Assembly: GCF_905220415.1 (NCBI RefSeq)
Contig: NC_059541.1
Location: forward strand, 11,482,501-11,546,500
DNA: 64,000 nt
Origin: Colias croceus
Taxonomy: Eukaryota > Arthropoda > Insecta > Lepidoptera > Pieridae
Direction of reading: 5' to 3'
In this document: positions 9,938 to 23,400 of the stretch, piece by piece
Layout: every line of letters starts with the position of its first letter
How positions within the stretch are numbered: the stretch's first letter is position 1
Notes under the pieces: generated by a model
Seen by the model: the letters and a program-made list of their open reading frames with translations, nothing else
What the model was told of the DNA's origin: nothing
The model's database searches: none
Made by a program: the position numbers and the translations under genes

Positions 9938-10502
9938 GTACAGGATACATCGCCCATTTTTGCAAGTGACTACTATCAAGCTAATTTTCCGTTTGTAGCT
10001 TTATTTTGATGAGACGCCCAATAATTTCGTGTACGAAACTCTCGATTGTGGTAGCTAACAGAGATAACAAGGATAAAAATTTTTGATTTGATGGTTCTCA
10101 AATATTTATTACTAACTGAATTTTTTTTTGTTCAATCTCAAGATAATTACCTAAATTATTCGAAAAAATATTTGTCCTACAAAATCTATGGTTGGTTCAA
10201 AGAGTCCCCCTTTCCAAAGTGTATCGATAACGAGGTCATCATAAATGATTACTAACAAGCTGATTTTTTTTGTTTTCACTTAGTTAATGTTAATATAATT
10301 CAACAGACATATTGTCCTACAAATTGCGTAATAAATATTTGAGAACCATCAAATCTAAAAATTTTATCCTTGTTATCTCTGTAAGCTACCACAATCGAGA
10401 GTTTCATACACGAAATTATTCGGTGTCTCATCAAAATAAAGCTACAAACGGAAAATCAGCTTGATAGTAGTCACTTGCAAAAATGGGCGATGTATCCTGT
10501 AC
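9938..10502. mobile_element. Foldback/MITE-type element with long inverted arms and TA flanks
   Basis: The ends read GTACAGGATACATCGCCC and its inverse. TA sits on both sides (9936-9937 and 10503-10504). The inverted arms continue for roughly 165-180 bp each (9938-about 10110 and about 10335-10502) with scattered differences. The centre holds two diverged direct copies of a segment ending ATTTGTCCTACAAA or ATTGTCCTACAAA (about 10105-10180 and 10247-10325). No transposase is present. Confidence 0.8.
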
Positions 10503-10747
10503 TATACCTCATATTTTACTTAAAATAAAAAAGAAACAATTTTGACCAGGCGTTCATTACATTCGAATATGAAAAAAGAAGTAGAAGATCCAGTTTATCA
10601 TTATATATTATCTTAAGCAACAATTAGTTATATATAATCTGGGAATGTAGAGTCAAGCAAACCTGCTTATTTTTACGATTTACAAATAGATAAATTTATA
10701 ATACATCCTTAGGTTAAAGAACCGTGCTACTCGCTCAACAGAAGCTC

Positions 10748-10801
10748 GATCTACCATCTACTAATTGTTTAATATACTAAAAAATTAGTAGTTGGTAGAT
10801 C
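10748..10801. repeat. Inverted repeat, 19-bp arms
   Basis: Arms 10748-10766 and 10783-10801 pair at 18 of 19 positions around a 16-nt spacer and could form a hairpin. No terminator-like or element-like context is visible. Confidence 0.65.
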
Positions 10802-10940
10802 TAAAATACTAACTACTAACTAAACCACTATAATAACATATAATTAATACATATATGTGTGTTCTTTGGCATAATATTATGATTATAATGTACATAATAT
10901 AATGTATTTTGTAAAATTAAATTGTAAAACTGACATGATT

Positions 10941-11088
10941 AAAAAGAGCAACTATGGAGTTTCTTGCCGATTCTTCTCCGTAGATACTGCTTTCCGAATC
11001 GGTGGTAAATGTTAAAATATGTAATGACGTTTCAAAAGTGCTTCTAAAAGAAGTCTAATTGAATAAATAAATGTTTGAGTTTGAGTTT
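10941..11088 (+). repeat. Retroposon 3'-end fragment with TTTGAG tail
   Basis: It contains CGAATCGGTGGTAAATGTT, CAAAAGTGCTTCTAAAAGAAG and a tail GTTTGAGTTTGAGTTT. The same block recurs at 15092-15177, 18683-18716, 20912-20997, 47252-47335 and 51789-51893, always ending in TTTGAG units, so it is the 3' end of a LINE or a SINE family. It ends about 11 bp before the splice acceptor of the TMTC exon at 11100. Confidence 0.75.
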
Positions 11089-11108
11089 CATTGTTCCAGA
11101 TCCCACCA

Positions 11109-11440
11109 ATGTGCAAATGTAGGCACGTAGCACTGAGGTCAAAGTCCAGTCCCAAAATGAAGCGCCGCCTCCCCACAGTGCGCGAAGAGACCACCAAACG
11201 AAACATTTGCCATAGTGATTGGGCCATCTACACCATGGTGACGGCCACTGCTGTGATCAGTTACTGTAACAGTTTGAATGGGGACTTCGTTCATGATGAC
11301 ATACCAGCGATTGTGACGAATGGTGACGTCACAGGGGGGAATAGTTTGAAGCAACTGTTCTTGGATGACTTTTGGGGCACGCCGATGGTGGACCCGAATA
11401 GCCATAAGTCGTATCGGCCGCTGACGACGTTGTCTTTTAG
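11109..11440 (+). CDS. Tmtc1: TMTC coding exon 1 in this window
   Basis: A splice acceptor TTTCATTGTTCCAG ends at 11099, so the exon probably begins at 11100 and the first in-frame ATG is at 11109. A stop codon at 11082-11084 closes the frame upstream. A second ATG at 11160 is an alternative start. The exon encodes a basic cytosolic N-terminus, membrane segment 1 (AIYTMVTATAVISYC), the luminal DFVHDDIPAIVTN motif and DDFWGTP-SHKSYRPLTTLSF, all strong TMTC hallmarks. It ends AG before GTAAGT, leaving two bases of an Arg codon. An upstream 5' UTR or coding exon is likely but not identified. Confidence 0.88.
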
Positions 11441-14400
11441 GTAAGTTATACATTATATTATGTGCGAATTGTTTATATGACAAGCTTGTCCGGACTTTGC
11501 TTTGTTGACCTGGGATTTATCAAATAAAGTATAGTTTGTGTTTGGTAAATATGTAGCTTTTTAATGGTAAAGCAAATTATAAAATTGATCCACTTGTTTT
11601 TGAGTTAAATAGTAACAAACAAACAATGAAATGTTTCCTCTCTATAATGATAATGCACCCTATGTATGATCCCAAAATACGTGAAAATATATTTTACCTA
11701 CTCTTCCGTTAAACATAAGTAAAACATGTATGTTCTAATATGAAGTAGGTCTTCTTTATCTGGGCTAAACAAATGTATACGCCTATATTTATTTTACCAG
11801 GCTTAAAGAATGGCCCTAGAACGTATAAATTATTTACGGGTTGTTTCACAACGACACTTACGAATAGTTGAAGCTAGACTTGCGATACATAATTTACAAT
11901 TTATAAATCGTGTCTTCTTTTTATAATCTTTACACTATTTTATTTCCTTTGTATAGAGTGCTGCGTAGTTTTTCATATAGCGAGAACAACTAGAGTCAAC
12001 TTAGCGTTGCGTGCAGAAAATCCGCCATTTACCGTATCTAAATAAAGAGACAGCTTCAAAACGACGCCATTTACAATCAGAACAATTTTCATATGCACTT
12101 CCTTATTCAACAAGAGGAAACGGGACGGCAATACGTTTTTAGCTGTAGCAAGAAAAAGACGAATACCTACTCATAATGTCGTGTACCATTCATTCTTAGA
12201 GTCTAGAAGTCGGCAATAAATTTACCTGAGAATCCCCTATTTATCATGAGGCGTGTGGACTGAGAAGTTAATATATCAACACGTATATTATTCAACTATG
12301 TTTCGTATACGCAGTTTTTTGCTAATGAATACAACCTTTTTGGGAATAGTATTTTTACTATCTAACATTTGAAACAAGTGATATACTTATTTTGAAACGC
12401 AAGGGTTGTAAATTGTAATGGGTGTATTACGTGGTATTACCCTTGCATCAACCATAATAAGGACCATTATCTCGCACGCTTTATCATACTAAATCCTTAT
12501 AAGATATTTTATAATGTTATAGGTTAGATAATTTTAAAAGAACCAGTACCTAACAACATCTAAATTGACAATATTTTCGTACTTTTGGATTGCTTCAATA
12601 AGATAATTTTCCTGTACAACCTTATTTGAAATACATTTATAGATCCTTATCAAAATTATACTCAAAGCATACAAAATATGTTTTCATTTGCAAAACGTTG
12701 ACACAGTCAAAGAGACCACATCTGTAATATATAAATCATAATCCTATATGATACCCGATAAACGCGCTTGCAATTAACGTAAGCAAATGTTCCCAAACTG
12801 CAGTATTAATCAGTATTAGTTCCGGGAAGTTTCATGTTAACACAAATATGGAACTCAAGATCCTACTGGTAATAAACTTCAGCATTAGTTGCACGAAATT
12901 GATATGAATCATATTTGTTTTTCGGCGGTTTTGATTGTTGGACTGCTGTTGTAGCCATATTATGTAAAGCTAGTCTCTACATAGATCTCCATTGAATTGA
13001 ATTGAATTGAATGAATACTTTATTTGCACCAGAAACAAAATAGTAACAAAAAACACAGACAATAGAAAAACGTACAAAAAGGCGGCCTTATCGCTAATAC
13101 AGCGATCTCTTCCAGGCAACCTTAGGTCAAGGATCATGAGAATTACGTCATATTATATTGCCTCTTTTTAGATTTTTAAATTTTTAATAGTAGTAAAGGC
13201 TTGTCCTTTGTTTTATGTATATTGGATTTTTTTCAATACCAAAATGCGTCGTGGTCGAACAGCCGCGATACGAATTTTCTATGCAGTTTTTCTATGATGT
13301 CACAAGGTCTCGTTTTCATTAGAGCCATAACACGAATTTTGCGATGAGGATTCTTACCATGAACATGACGCGTTCTAAGCAAATTTTTCGCTCAAAAGCT
13401 TTTGAACGTAACCTGTATGTATGTATATCATTACTACTTAATATAAATCAAACTCGCTTTCTGTATGCTTTAATCTTTAAAACTACGCAACGGATTTTGA
13501 GGCAGTTTTTTTAATAGATAGAGTGATTCAAGAGGAGGGTTTTAGTTTTATTTATTAGGTTTAGACAAAGCGAGCGAAGCCGCGGGCGGAAAGCTAGCAG
13601 ATAGAAAATATACATATACTGTTGTAGATACAGTACCAACTCTTATTGTACTGGAATTATCAACGTTCATTGTTCGTTACACGATCACACTACAGATGGC
13701 ATTGCATTATTTGGATTTCAACTATGAATAGGAAGGATTAGGAGACCGAGTATTCGCGCCCATATTGTATTTAAACTATAGTTATACTATTATATTTTAA
13801 CTTCAATATATTCATGAAATGAATGAAATGAAATGAAAAATTCTTTATTGCACACTTAATACAGGATTATAAACTTAAGAGCCACACAAGTAATAAATGT
13901 ACAGAGGGCAGTCTTATCGCTGTAAGCGATTTCTGCCAGACAACCCGAAAATTTAGAAGGATTACATTTATGGTGGTGGTGCATTACTGACTTAAAATTT
14001 TGATTGAAATATTTAATGTTTATGTCTGATGGAAAGTAAAACCTTGAGAATTTCCACTTGATTTCTAATAGAGATGCAGCAATAAATTACAGATGTATTA
14101 GAAAAATGTGTACTTTAAAAGAGTACTTTTACGTTTTGTATACAATTTCGTTTAGTTCCTTATTATACAAGAACATCAAAGCTCAGTTTCTCCCACAGAT
14201 TATAAAATCAAATTTTAGTACATTCAGATTCCATATTAAACTTAAAATTTAAATATCTATATCCCACGTGAACTGCCGCTCAGTGGTAGCTATAAATAAT
14301 GATAACTCGACAAGCGAGCACAAAGAGTCGCTTATCTGTGAATTTGCGCAAATGTGTATTTATGCTATTTTAGTTTATTTCAAACCTCTATTTTATATTT

Positions 14401-17400
14401 GTTTGTGTGACGTTTTTGGGCGGTTGCTTTTAGAGAGATTACGAAGATAATATAAGTGAATGGTGTGAATTGTGTTTGGTCGATAGAATGGTAGAGATGG
14501 AATTAAAACATTCTTAAATGTTTTAGTTACAATACGTAGGAAATATTAAGTAATAATAAGTTAAGTTTCAAGATATTTTCTATTAAATGATAAGGTGATT
14601 ATCCAAAGCGAAATCCACTTAAATTTAATCTATTTTTCTTCCAACCGAATAAAGTTTTTATGAACAGAAAACTTGTCTAAGTAACTCTGTTTCGCACTTA
14701 ATTTCACCGACTACAAATTTTGTTTTCGACCTTAATAAAGCATCAATATTTTACTATGTTTAATATACAATCTGTTGTGATTTTTAAACACATACAAAAA
14801 TGATACACGCATAACATTGATGGAAGCAAAACGCAAAGACACATTTTTGCATAATTCAACACAAAGCTTTCGCATTTCGCGTTCGCTATCAGTTATTATT
14901 CAGATATTATCTACATTCGCACAATATTATGGGTTAAGTCCCATCAATTGTAGCATGTAATTATACAGGCCTTTGTTTGTGGGACAAAGGCACAAATCGG
15001 ATTTGAAATAACGCCTCTGCTAATATCTGATGGAACAATGTTACATTCGATTCGGACAGTATAGTATTTTGGAAAGCGTGTATGTTTTTAGTTCAAACTC
15101 ACAATTTATTTATTCAATTAGACTTCTTTTAGACTTTTGAATCGTTACATATTTTTAACATTTAGCACCGATTGAAAATTAAGTGTGAATTCTTGTGGGA
15201 TATGGGGGATGTAATATACTTCTTATTCACCGGTAATCGAACCAAGGATCGCTCGATTCTACTTCACTCTAACCACTTCACCAAGGAAAAGAAAACTGTA
15301 TAAATAAAAATCTTGTAAATTAAGATATTTAGGGCCGATTTTTCAATCCTTAGTTAAAACTTATTCATCAAATATCGTATTAAACAACCATTTTAAAAAT
15401 ATGTTACTTGCCCACTTTTTGACAGTTTTTAGGTGACATCAGCTGTATATTATTGTGTAATACTTTATTGGACGGATAAGATTAAACCAAGGATTGAAAA
15501 ATCAGCCCTTAGTCGGAAGATATACCACTATACGGTGGTAGAATAGATGACAGGATAACACAATTATTAAAACGATTTTTTTATGTTTTTGCTATCATAG
15601 CTTATTGTATATACAAATGTTTCGATTTGAGATATCTTTTTAATCGAAAGTTTTGGACGTCAAGATGATTGCTATATTTCGGGTAAATTGAAGCAGTTGT
15701 CTTGGATTTATTCGGCTCTTATTGGAAAAATGACAAACTCCGCCAATGTTCTATCTGAGCGTTTCAAATGTCGGTAATATTTCAAGTTCTTTCCAGGATT
15801 TCTTCACAATATTCTTATTTTTTAAATTCATACTTCATTTATAGGCCTATACATTTCCCTGCTCTTCAAATTTATATCGGATTGTGGCGTAGAAAAAGCT
15901 TTTGTGTGTTACTTCAGTAACGGTTAAAAGATCAGCTTCCCAATTTGCCGTAGGCCTAAATGTATTCAGTCTATTGGTAAATCCACTTTCTTTTTACATA
16001 CACTATGTATTCCTATATTATCTTACTAGGAAAACCGCTCAGGCTTTTAATAACTATAGGGATATAGGATTCGGGAAACTTTTTTTCATTCACTTCTATT
16101 TCTTTCATATAAATATATACAATTAAGCTTACGTTGTATATGTGTAGCTAGTAATTATTAAACGTTGATTAGATCAATTAGATGACAAAAATATGTGCTA
16201 TTGATAAGTCATAATAATATTATGTCAGAATTTAGTAACTATACTATATGAAACTCCGTTATTTTATGTATTAGTAGAACCATCGTGTTTAGGCTCGTTG
16301 GATTCCTCGTTTTATTTTAAAACAGATAGAAACTTATACAATTAAATGTTTTATTGCAATAAACATCCAATTCACACACGTATCAGCCACAAATAAATTG
16401 TAGGTATTAATGATGAATAATTGTGGGTAATTTCAGCAGTGATTAAAAATTCATTAGCCATTTGATGTATCGGTCATTCATTGTTATTTTATTAGACCGT
16501 GTGTTGAATATTGACGTTCCCTGTATACTGATTTCGGTCACGAATTTTATTGGTTTACAGGTTTTAATTAATGTCCTAGTGGCTTCGATTTTATTACAGC
16601 TGTATGATAGTGGAATTAATTTTACAGCTTTATATAAATTTATCGGTTTTTCGTTTATTGGTAAGAGAAATTTCAAATTACAGAGACGACCTAGCGGAAA
16701 TTAAGAGTCGCGGCTGATCACTATCAGTTATTTGCTTTAGAACGACGCAAAAAAGATCAAAGATAAGTATGAAATTAAGAGTATGTTATATTAACAATCA
16801 ATATATATTTTAAAGTATACACTATACAGTTTAATTTGTAAATAATGTACTTTCCATATTGATTTACAGGTGGACTTTATACGAAGTTTTGTGGACTAAA
16901 ACTTTATGTTAAAATTGCCTAATTTTGAATGAAACAATATATTTCTATCTAGTATATTTCTATAGGATCCTTTTGACTTTTCTGACCGCCTCCTTGGTAC
17001 AGTGGTTGACGCGTGAGCGTAGAACCGAGGGATCCTGGGTTCGATTCCCGGTGGAGACGAAGAAAAAAAAAATGTCTCGGTCTGGTAGGACACAGAAGGC
17101 TGATCACCTACTTGTCCCTAAAGAAAAATCAATCAGTGAAACAGATGTATGTATAATGCATCTGCCCCTTACCCCACTACGGGGATATGGGACTTCACTT
17201 ATAGGATCCTTTTGATATCATCGCAGATAGTAATGACCTGGGCAAGGCCCTATAAATGCTATTTATATTAATAAATATTGAATAAAAATATCACTGCTTC
17301 CAAAAGAAAATATAATATAGTTTCCTTCAAACCCGCCCTACAAAAGGTAATCTTATTGTTTTCATATTTCCAAGAAAACTTTGAGTTTTTGAGTTTATTA

Positions 17401-20400
17401 AGTGAACGGCGCTTTGCTGTATTGAATTACAGTTTGTTGTTATAATTCTTTTACTTCATTTCTGAGTTTATTAGGTTTTAATTATAAACGCAATATTATG
17501 CATAGGTAACGTATATTAGTTTTATTTATAAACACACACGCAATATGCAAATATGATAACCATTTAGGATAGTAGCAGTAGTAGTTAGTTAGTACAGGTA
17601 TAATAAGTAAATGAATAAATTGTTTTAAAATTATTCACAAAACTTGGAATTTCATTATTCAAAATCAACAGACGCCTCTTTACAAATTTAACAAAACTAT
17701 TCACCTAGGTAGTAAGTACATGTATACTATGTAAAGGAATAAATTGTTTTAAAATTATTCACAAAACTTGGAATTTCATTATTCAAAATCAACAGACGCC
17801 TCTTTAAAAATTTAACAAAACTATACTAAAATATCAACTATTCTAAAACACTAACCGCATGCCCCGTCCTCGCTTGAATATACCAACTCGACTCGTAGCT
17901 ATCTCATTATAAAATTATTTTAAATCGATCCAACAGTTTAAATCGTCTCGAAGAAACATATTTTCTCTGTATAATGTTAGTACACATACAAAATTATAAA
18001 CCCAAACATTGAGCATGTATCATTGTCTAAATGAAAATTTATAAACACATTTTGGAGTAAGTCCAAATAGTTGCACAACGTTCTGTAGCTAAAAGCCTTT
18101 CTTCCATAGATATTTGCAAGCTTAGTCGTGAGGTGTGATATAACAGTTACATATCACTGTGAGTGTTATCAGTCACAGTGGTGACGTTATAACGTTATAG
18201 TTCGTGATCATATCTTTTTTACTTAACTGTTGTTGGAAATATCAACTTGTGTTTAAAGTTGTATAGATACCCTTTACTTTAGTAAATAAATAGTATCTTG
18301 AAGCACTGGAGTCAATTAGGGACAAGAAAACGTGAAGCCAGCTCATAAAGTATCATACTTCAAAATGATAACGAATAAATTGATAAAATAGAAGTTATAT
18401 TAGAAATTAATAACTGTTGTCTTTGGTTATTAGACAACTATTATTAATATTTGTACCTAGTGATTTTTCACACATCCCTATTCCAATTAAATTTAATATG
18501 GTTATTTCGCTCCTCGATTAAAATGGTGTATTTTATTTTTTTTCTCATTCTGTAAATATTTTTCAGGAAAAACATAGGATATTCTAAACCACATATTTGT
18601 ATTTTGTACGTTATGCAAATTTTTTGTTATAGTTTTTTATTAAAGTAAATAGTGTATATCATATTAATTATTTGATGTGGTCTAGTTGAATAAATAAATC
18701 GAGTTTGAGTTTGAACTACATACGAAATATATATCGCAATATATATTCTTTATTCAAAATCATTATTGAAAAAATCGCAGAACCTTAAAAAAATTGATGG
18801 ACAATAATTTATTTATGAATATGAATTATTACGGGCCACTAGGGACGTTAAAATATCGAATATTTGTTTATATTGCCAAGACTTTCACATTTTAAAATCT
18901 CACTCGTATTCCCTTGAATGTTAATTTTAAACACACTCGGATATGCATTTTAATACAAAACAACGATAAATATAAGTATCTCTTGATATTCGCGACGCCT
19001 TTCCATACAAACATGTCACTTTCAATTTACTCTCCCTGTAGCAAGGAGCTTCCACATTCTAAAAACTACTAGAGCACTTTAATATTCGATACTTCAAAAA
19101 TATTTATCACTACAGGCCACTTTACGAGGTCATAAAGCGGCTGATAGCGCCTCGTGAGATAAGGATGCATTTTATGGTTCGAACAACCTTTGGGAACATA
19201 ATGAAGATAATGTCCTGTTTCTCTATGCTTTATTTATTATGAAAATATATATTATAAGGTGCAACTGTGTAAGGATGGCTGCAAGATATACTTTTATGCA
19301 ATATCGATCGGATAAATGAAATCTGGTGTAACTAGAGTCTGGATGAGAACATAAGGTAATTTTTTTTGTACTACTTAAGAAGTATTCAATATTTGTTTTG
19401 CAGAACCCGGAATTAAAAAAAAAAAACAAAAAGACCTGTTATTGTTTTTAAAACTACAAGTCCTTCTTCCATTAACATAATACACAAATTATAGCACACT
19501 AGCTTTCCGCCCGCGGCTTCGCCCGCGTTTTCAAAGAAAACCCGCATAGTTCCCGTTCCCGTTCCCGTGGGATTTCCGGGATAAAACCTATCCTATGTCC
19601 TTTCTGGGGTATCAAAATATCTCTATACCAAATTTCATGCAAATTGGTTCAGTAGTTAAGGCGTGATTGAGTAACAGACAGACAGACAGACAGAGTTACT
19701 TTCGCATTTATAATATTAGTATGGATAATAATATAATAAGCATATTACTGGACTTATCGCAGGAAATAAACATGGTATTTATCTTGTATTTATCCCTTAT
19801 TTTACTTGACATTTGGAGAAAATAACGGTCTTGCTTTACAAAAACATCGAGAGCTTTATATTAAGAGTATCTCATTTTAAAACAACTTTATTTACGATCC
19901 GTAATCATTAATCAATCACCATATAAATACATCTTTATTTATCGTTATTATTTATTTAAATACCCGCATTTCAAAGAATACAAATAATTATTATTATAGT
20001 GAATCATTTTAATTAGCAATTTGTAAAATAATTACATTGAATTTGAATTTGAATTATATTCAGCGCATTTTCCTCTAATGAAACAAATCTAAGAACTTTT
20101 TATCCTAACATGCTTGCAAGACCTGGGAACATTGCTGTACCAATCTAATTTCCTGTATTACTATTATAATCTATACTAATATTATAAAGCTGAAGAGTTT
20201 GTTTGTTTGTTTGAACGCGCTAGTCTCGGGAACTACTGGTCCGATTTGAAAAATGCTTTCGGTGTTAGATAGCCCATTAATCGAGGCAGGCTATAGGCTA
20301 TCTTCATCACGCTAAGACGGACAGGAGAGGAGCCACGGTGGTGAAACCGCGCGGAGCAGCTAGTTTATAATATCTGAAGCAACCAAATCCTACCAGCTTT

Positions 20401-23400
20401 GCCATATTGTAACAAAGTTCACAATAATACAGGCATTCGTAAAGAATATTTTATTTAGTGGGTCCTTGGTTCCTAAGCGGGGTCGGCACTGCAATAAAAA
20501 TATTATATACCTAAGTGCTTTGCGGTCCTGCTACTGGGGATGTGGTGTAAGTTATAGAATTAGGGATATAATTAAAATTAAAAACCAAATTGTTAACTAA
20601 ATCTTTGTAGGCTTACTTTTAATAATTACAAAATTAAATTCGATAAACTAATGTATACAATTTAATATTGATAGTATTAGATGCCCGGATGAAACCTGTA
20701 ACACAAAGTCTCATTTTCATCTCTCATTTCATCATTCAACATCTCTCCATCGCTCTACATAAAACAATATTTGTTACTGTATTTATACATTAAAAAACAC
20801 CTGAAATAAGTATTTTATATGCCAATTTTTTAAAGAATAACAATTCAATTACATTTATACATAATATGTTTGTGCTTAGTATATATATTATCAACGAAAT
20901 CGAAAAAATAAAGGTAAATGTAAAAAATGTCATGACGATTCAAAAGTGCTTTAGAAGTCTAATTGAATAAATAAATGTTTGAGTTAGAGTTTGAATTTAC
21001 AACCAAGCGGAGGCAGGGCCCCTGGCATGTGTCATAATAAAACAAGTAAGGTCTAGAAGGTTCCTATTGCAATGCTAAAATCGGTCAGTGTAGCAGATGT
21101 ATGCATTCGTCTCAAATGGGTCACGGTCTCACTAACAAGTGGGTCTCCGTTGCAAAATATTGTTTGCGTTTATTTGTGTATTTTTACACTTGCCTTTACA
21201 ATGTAAGCGTCTTGAAATATACTTTTCAGAAAGGCAGCTTCACTTCATCTAAAACTATACTACCTACTTCTACTATGACTATAGGGACAAATTAAATATT
21301 TTTACCTATGAAAAAGATTCAATGAGAGCGATGCATTGTGATAATTAATGCATGATGACTTTACAAGTTATTAAGATTTTATTGAAAGTAAAAAAATATT
21401 TATCCAATACATTTTTAAGTCCTGCAATTAAAAATGAACCGTAATTAAACAGCCATAAGCTTGTAATTTGTACCACAGACGCTTAGAATTCCCCTTTATC
21501 CGTGACGCTTACAATCCGTGGCCTGTTTAAGTTTCGCCCGGTTTTATTACGAGAAGCTACCGATCCTAACGTAATTCTTATATAAAACACATCTGTTGGT
21601 TTATGTTTAGTATATGTTATGGCGAAGTCTTGGAATTTGGGATTTCAGTGTGTGAGATTTCAGACTGTGCAGTGTGCACGGTTGTAGCTAAGTGTGTAAA
21701 AAGAGCGTGTGCCGAGCACTCGTGTCAGAAGTGAAAATTCGTTGGCAAGATTCAAAGATAACAAAATTGTCGCCTTACTCCGGCATGACGCGACCATGAA
21801 ATTTTACTCTAACGTGTCCAAAGAAGTTAAAAGGCATAATGTTGTGCGTTTTTGCGTATTCTACGTTTACCTTTGTCATGATGTACTTTAAATTCTGAAG
21901 AATGTGGATTAGACCACGCTTGTTGTACCTTACCTTTTTAAGTAATTTGCCTTTCTAGTAACTCGATGGTGTACTATAAAAATAGTAGTAGTAGTACTAT
22001 ATAAATAGTAGTAAAATGTTATTCTTAAATTGATCTCGAAAACGTATGACTCAAATTTCAGCATTGAAACATTATATTTTTTATATTATTACTTACTAGC
22101 TTACCGCCCGCGGCTTCCCCCGCTTTGTCTAAAACCTAATAAATTAAATAGGTACTAAACCTTCCTCTTGAATCACTGTATCTATTAAAAAAACCGCATC
22201 TAAATCCGTTGCGTAGTTTTAAAGATTTAAGCATACAAAGGGACATAGGGGACAGAGAAAGCGACTTTGTTTTATACTATTTAGTGATGTTGGTTTTACT
22301 GATTTCATTAATATATTTTGTAAGCTGTCTTTTGTGAATATATTCAGAAGCTCACGTTTATGGTACAGTTGTATTTTTTGCTTGTGCACGTAAAACAGTT
22401 TTATATAATAATATATAGAAAATATTTCAACGAAAACCTTCAAAGGTTTCCCAACGTACAGCTTTTTGAAGATTATTCATTCATTCGTGGATTCGAATTT
22501 TTTGTGATATTTACTCGAACATGCTTCTTGTAGATGCAATTCATGAGTTTAATCCACCAGCGAATTCAAAGCATGTCCTATTTATAGTACATACGTTGAA
22601 TCGTCTGTATTGAAGTATGAAATAATAATGCTTTGATATAAAACGTAAAATAAAATCAGGGCGAAGGCGGTGTCTCTTTTACGATTGAGAATAAAACAAG
22701 TTTTATGGAATCCGTAACTTCGCTACGTGTTTGAACCTTTAATGTATCTTTTTATTATACGGTTAGGCTTTATAATATTTTCAAATTGCTCTATTTCATA
22801 CGGGATTATCACTTTTGTCTTTAGTGATCTTTTTATTTTTGCCATGTAATGTTTTGTGGGATGCCAGAGTAACAGTTTTATAAAATTGTCCTTTTATGAC
22901 TATCTGGCAGAATACGCGCAATATTATTTATAGCTTTTAGTAGTTAGTGTACCCAATTTGTGATATTCTACTATACATACATAGATATGTACATTTAGTT
23001 TTGTAAATATTTTTATAGGCACACCTTGCCATTTTTATTAATTCTCTATAGATACCCAATTAAAATTTAATTATTATTTTACTAGCGTTAGCTACTATTA
23101 AGTATTCTGTGATTTTACATAAGATATTATATTTAATATCTTATGTAAAATCACAGAATACTTACTTAGTATTATTATACAATATCAGATTCCAATGACA
23201 TTATATAAGTACGTGACGTGACATTTAAGGCAGTCACAACAACTTAATCCATAGATTAATAAATGAAACTTTTAAATCAGTTGTAAATTGTTTAATTCGA
23301 ATGTAAGATATATAGATAAAGTTTGTGAGTTTGTATGAATGTAAAAGCGGAATATTAATGAACGGAGAACGGAATCGCGTGTCTGCGCGCAGTTACAATT

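Noticed and set aside
11139..11483. 114-codon minus-strand frame over TMTC exon 1
   Set aside because: Antisense shadow of the GC-richer coding exon; crosses the splice donor.
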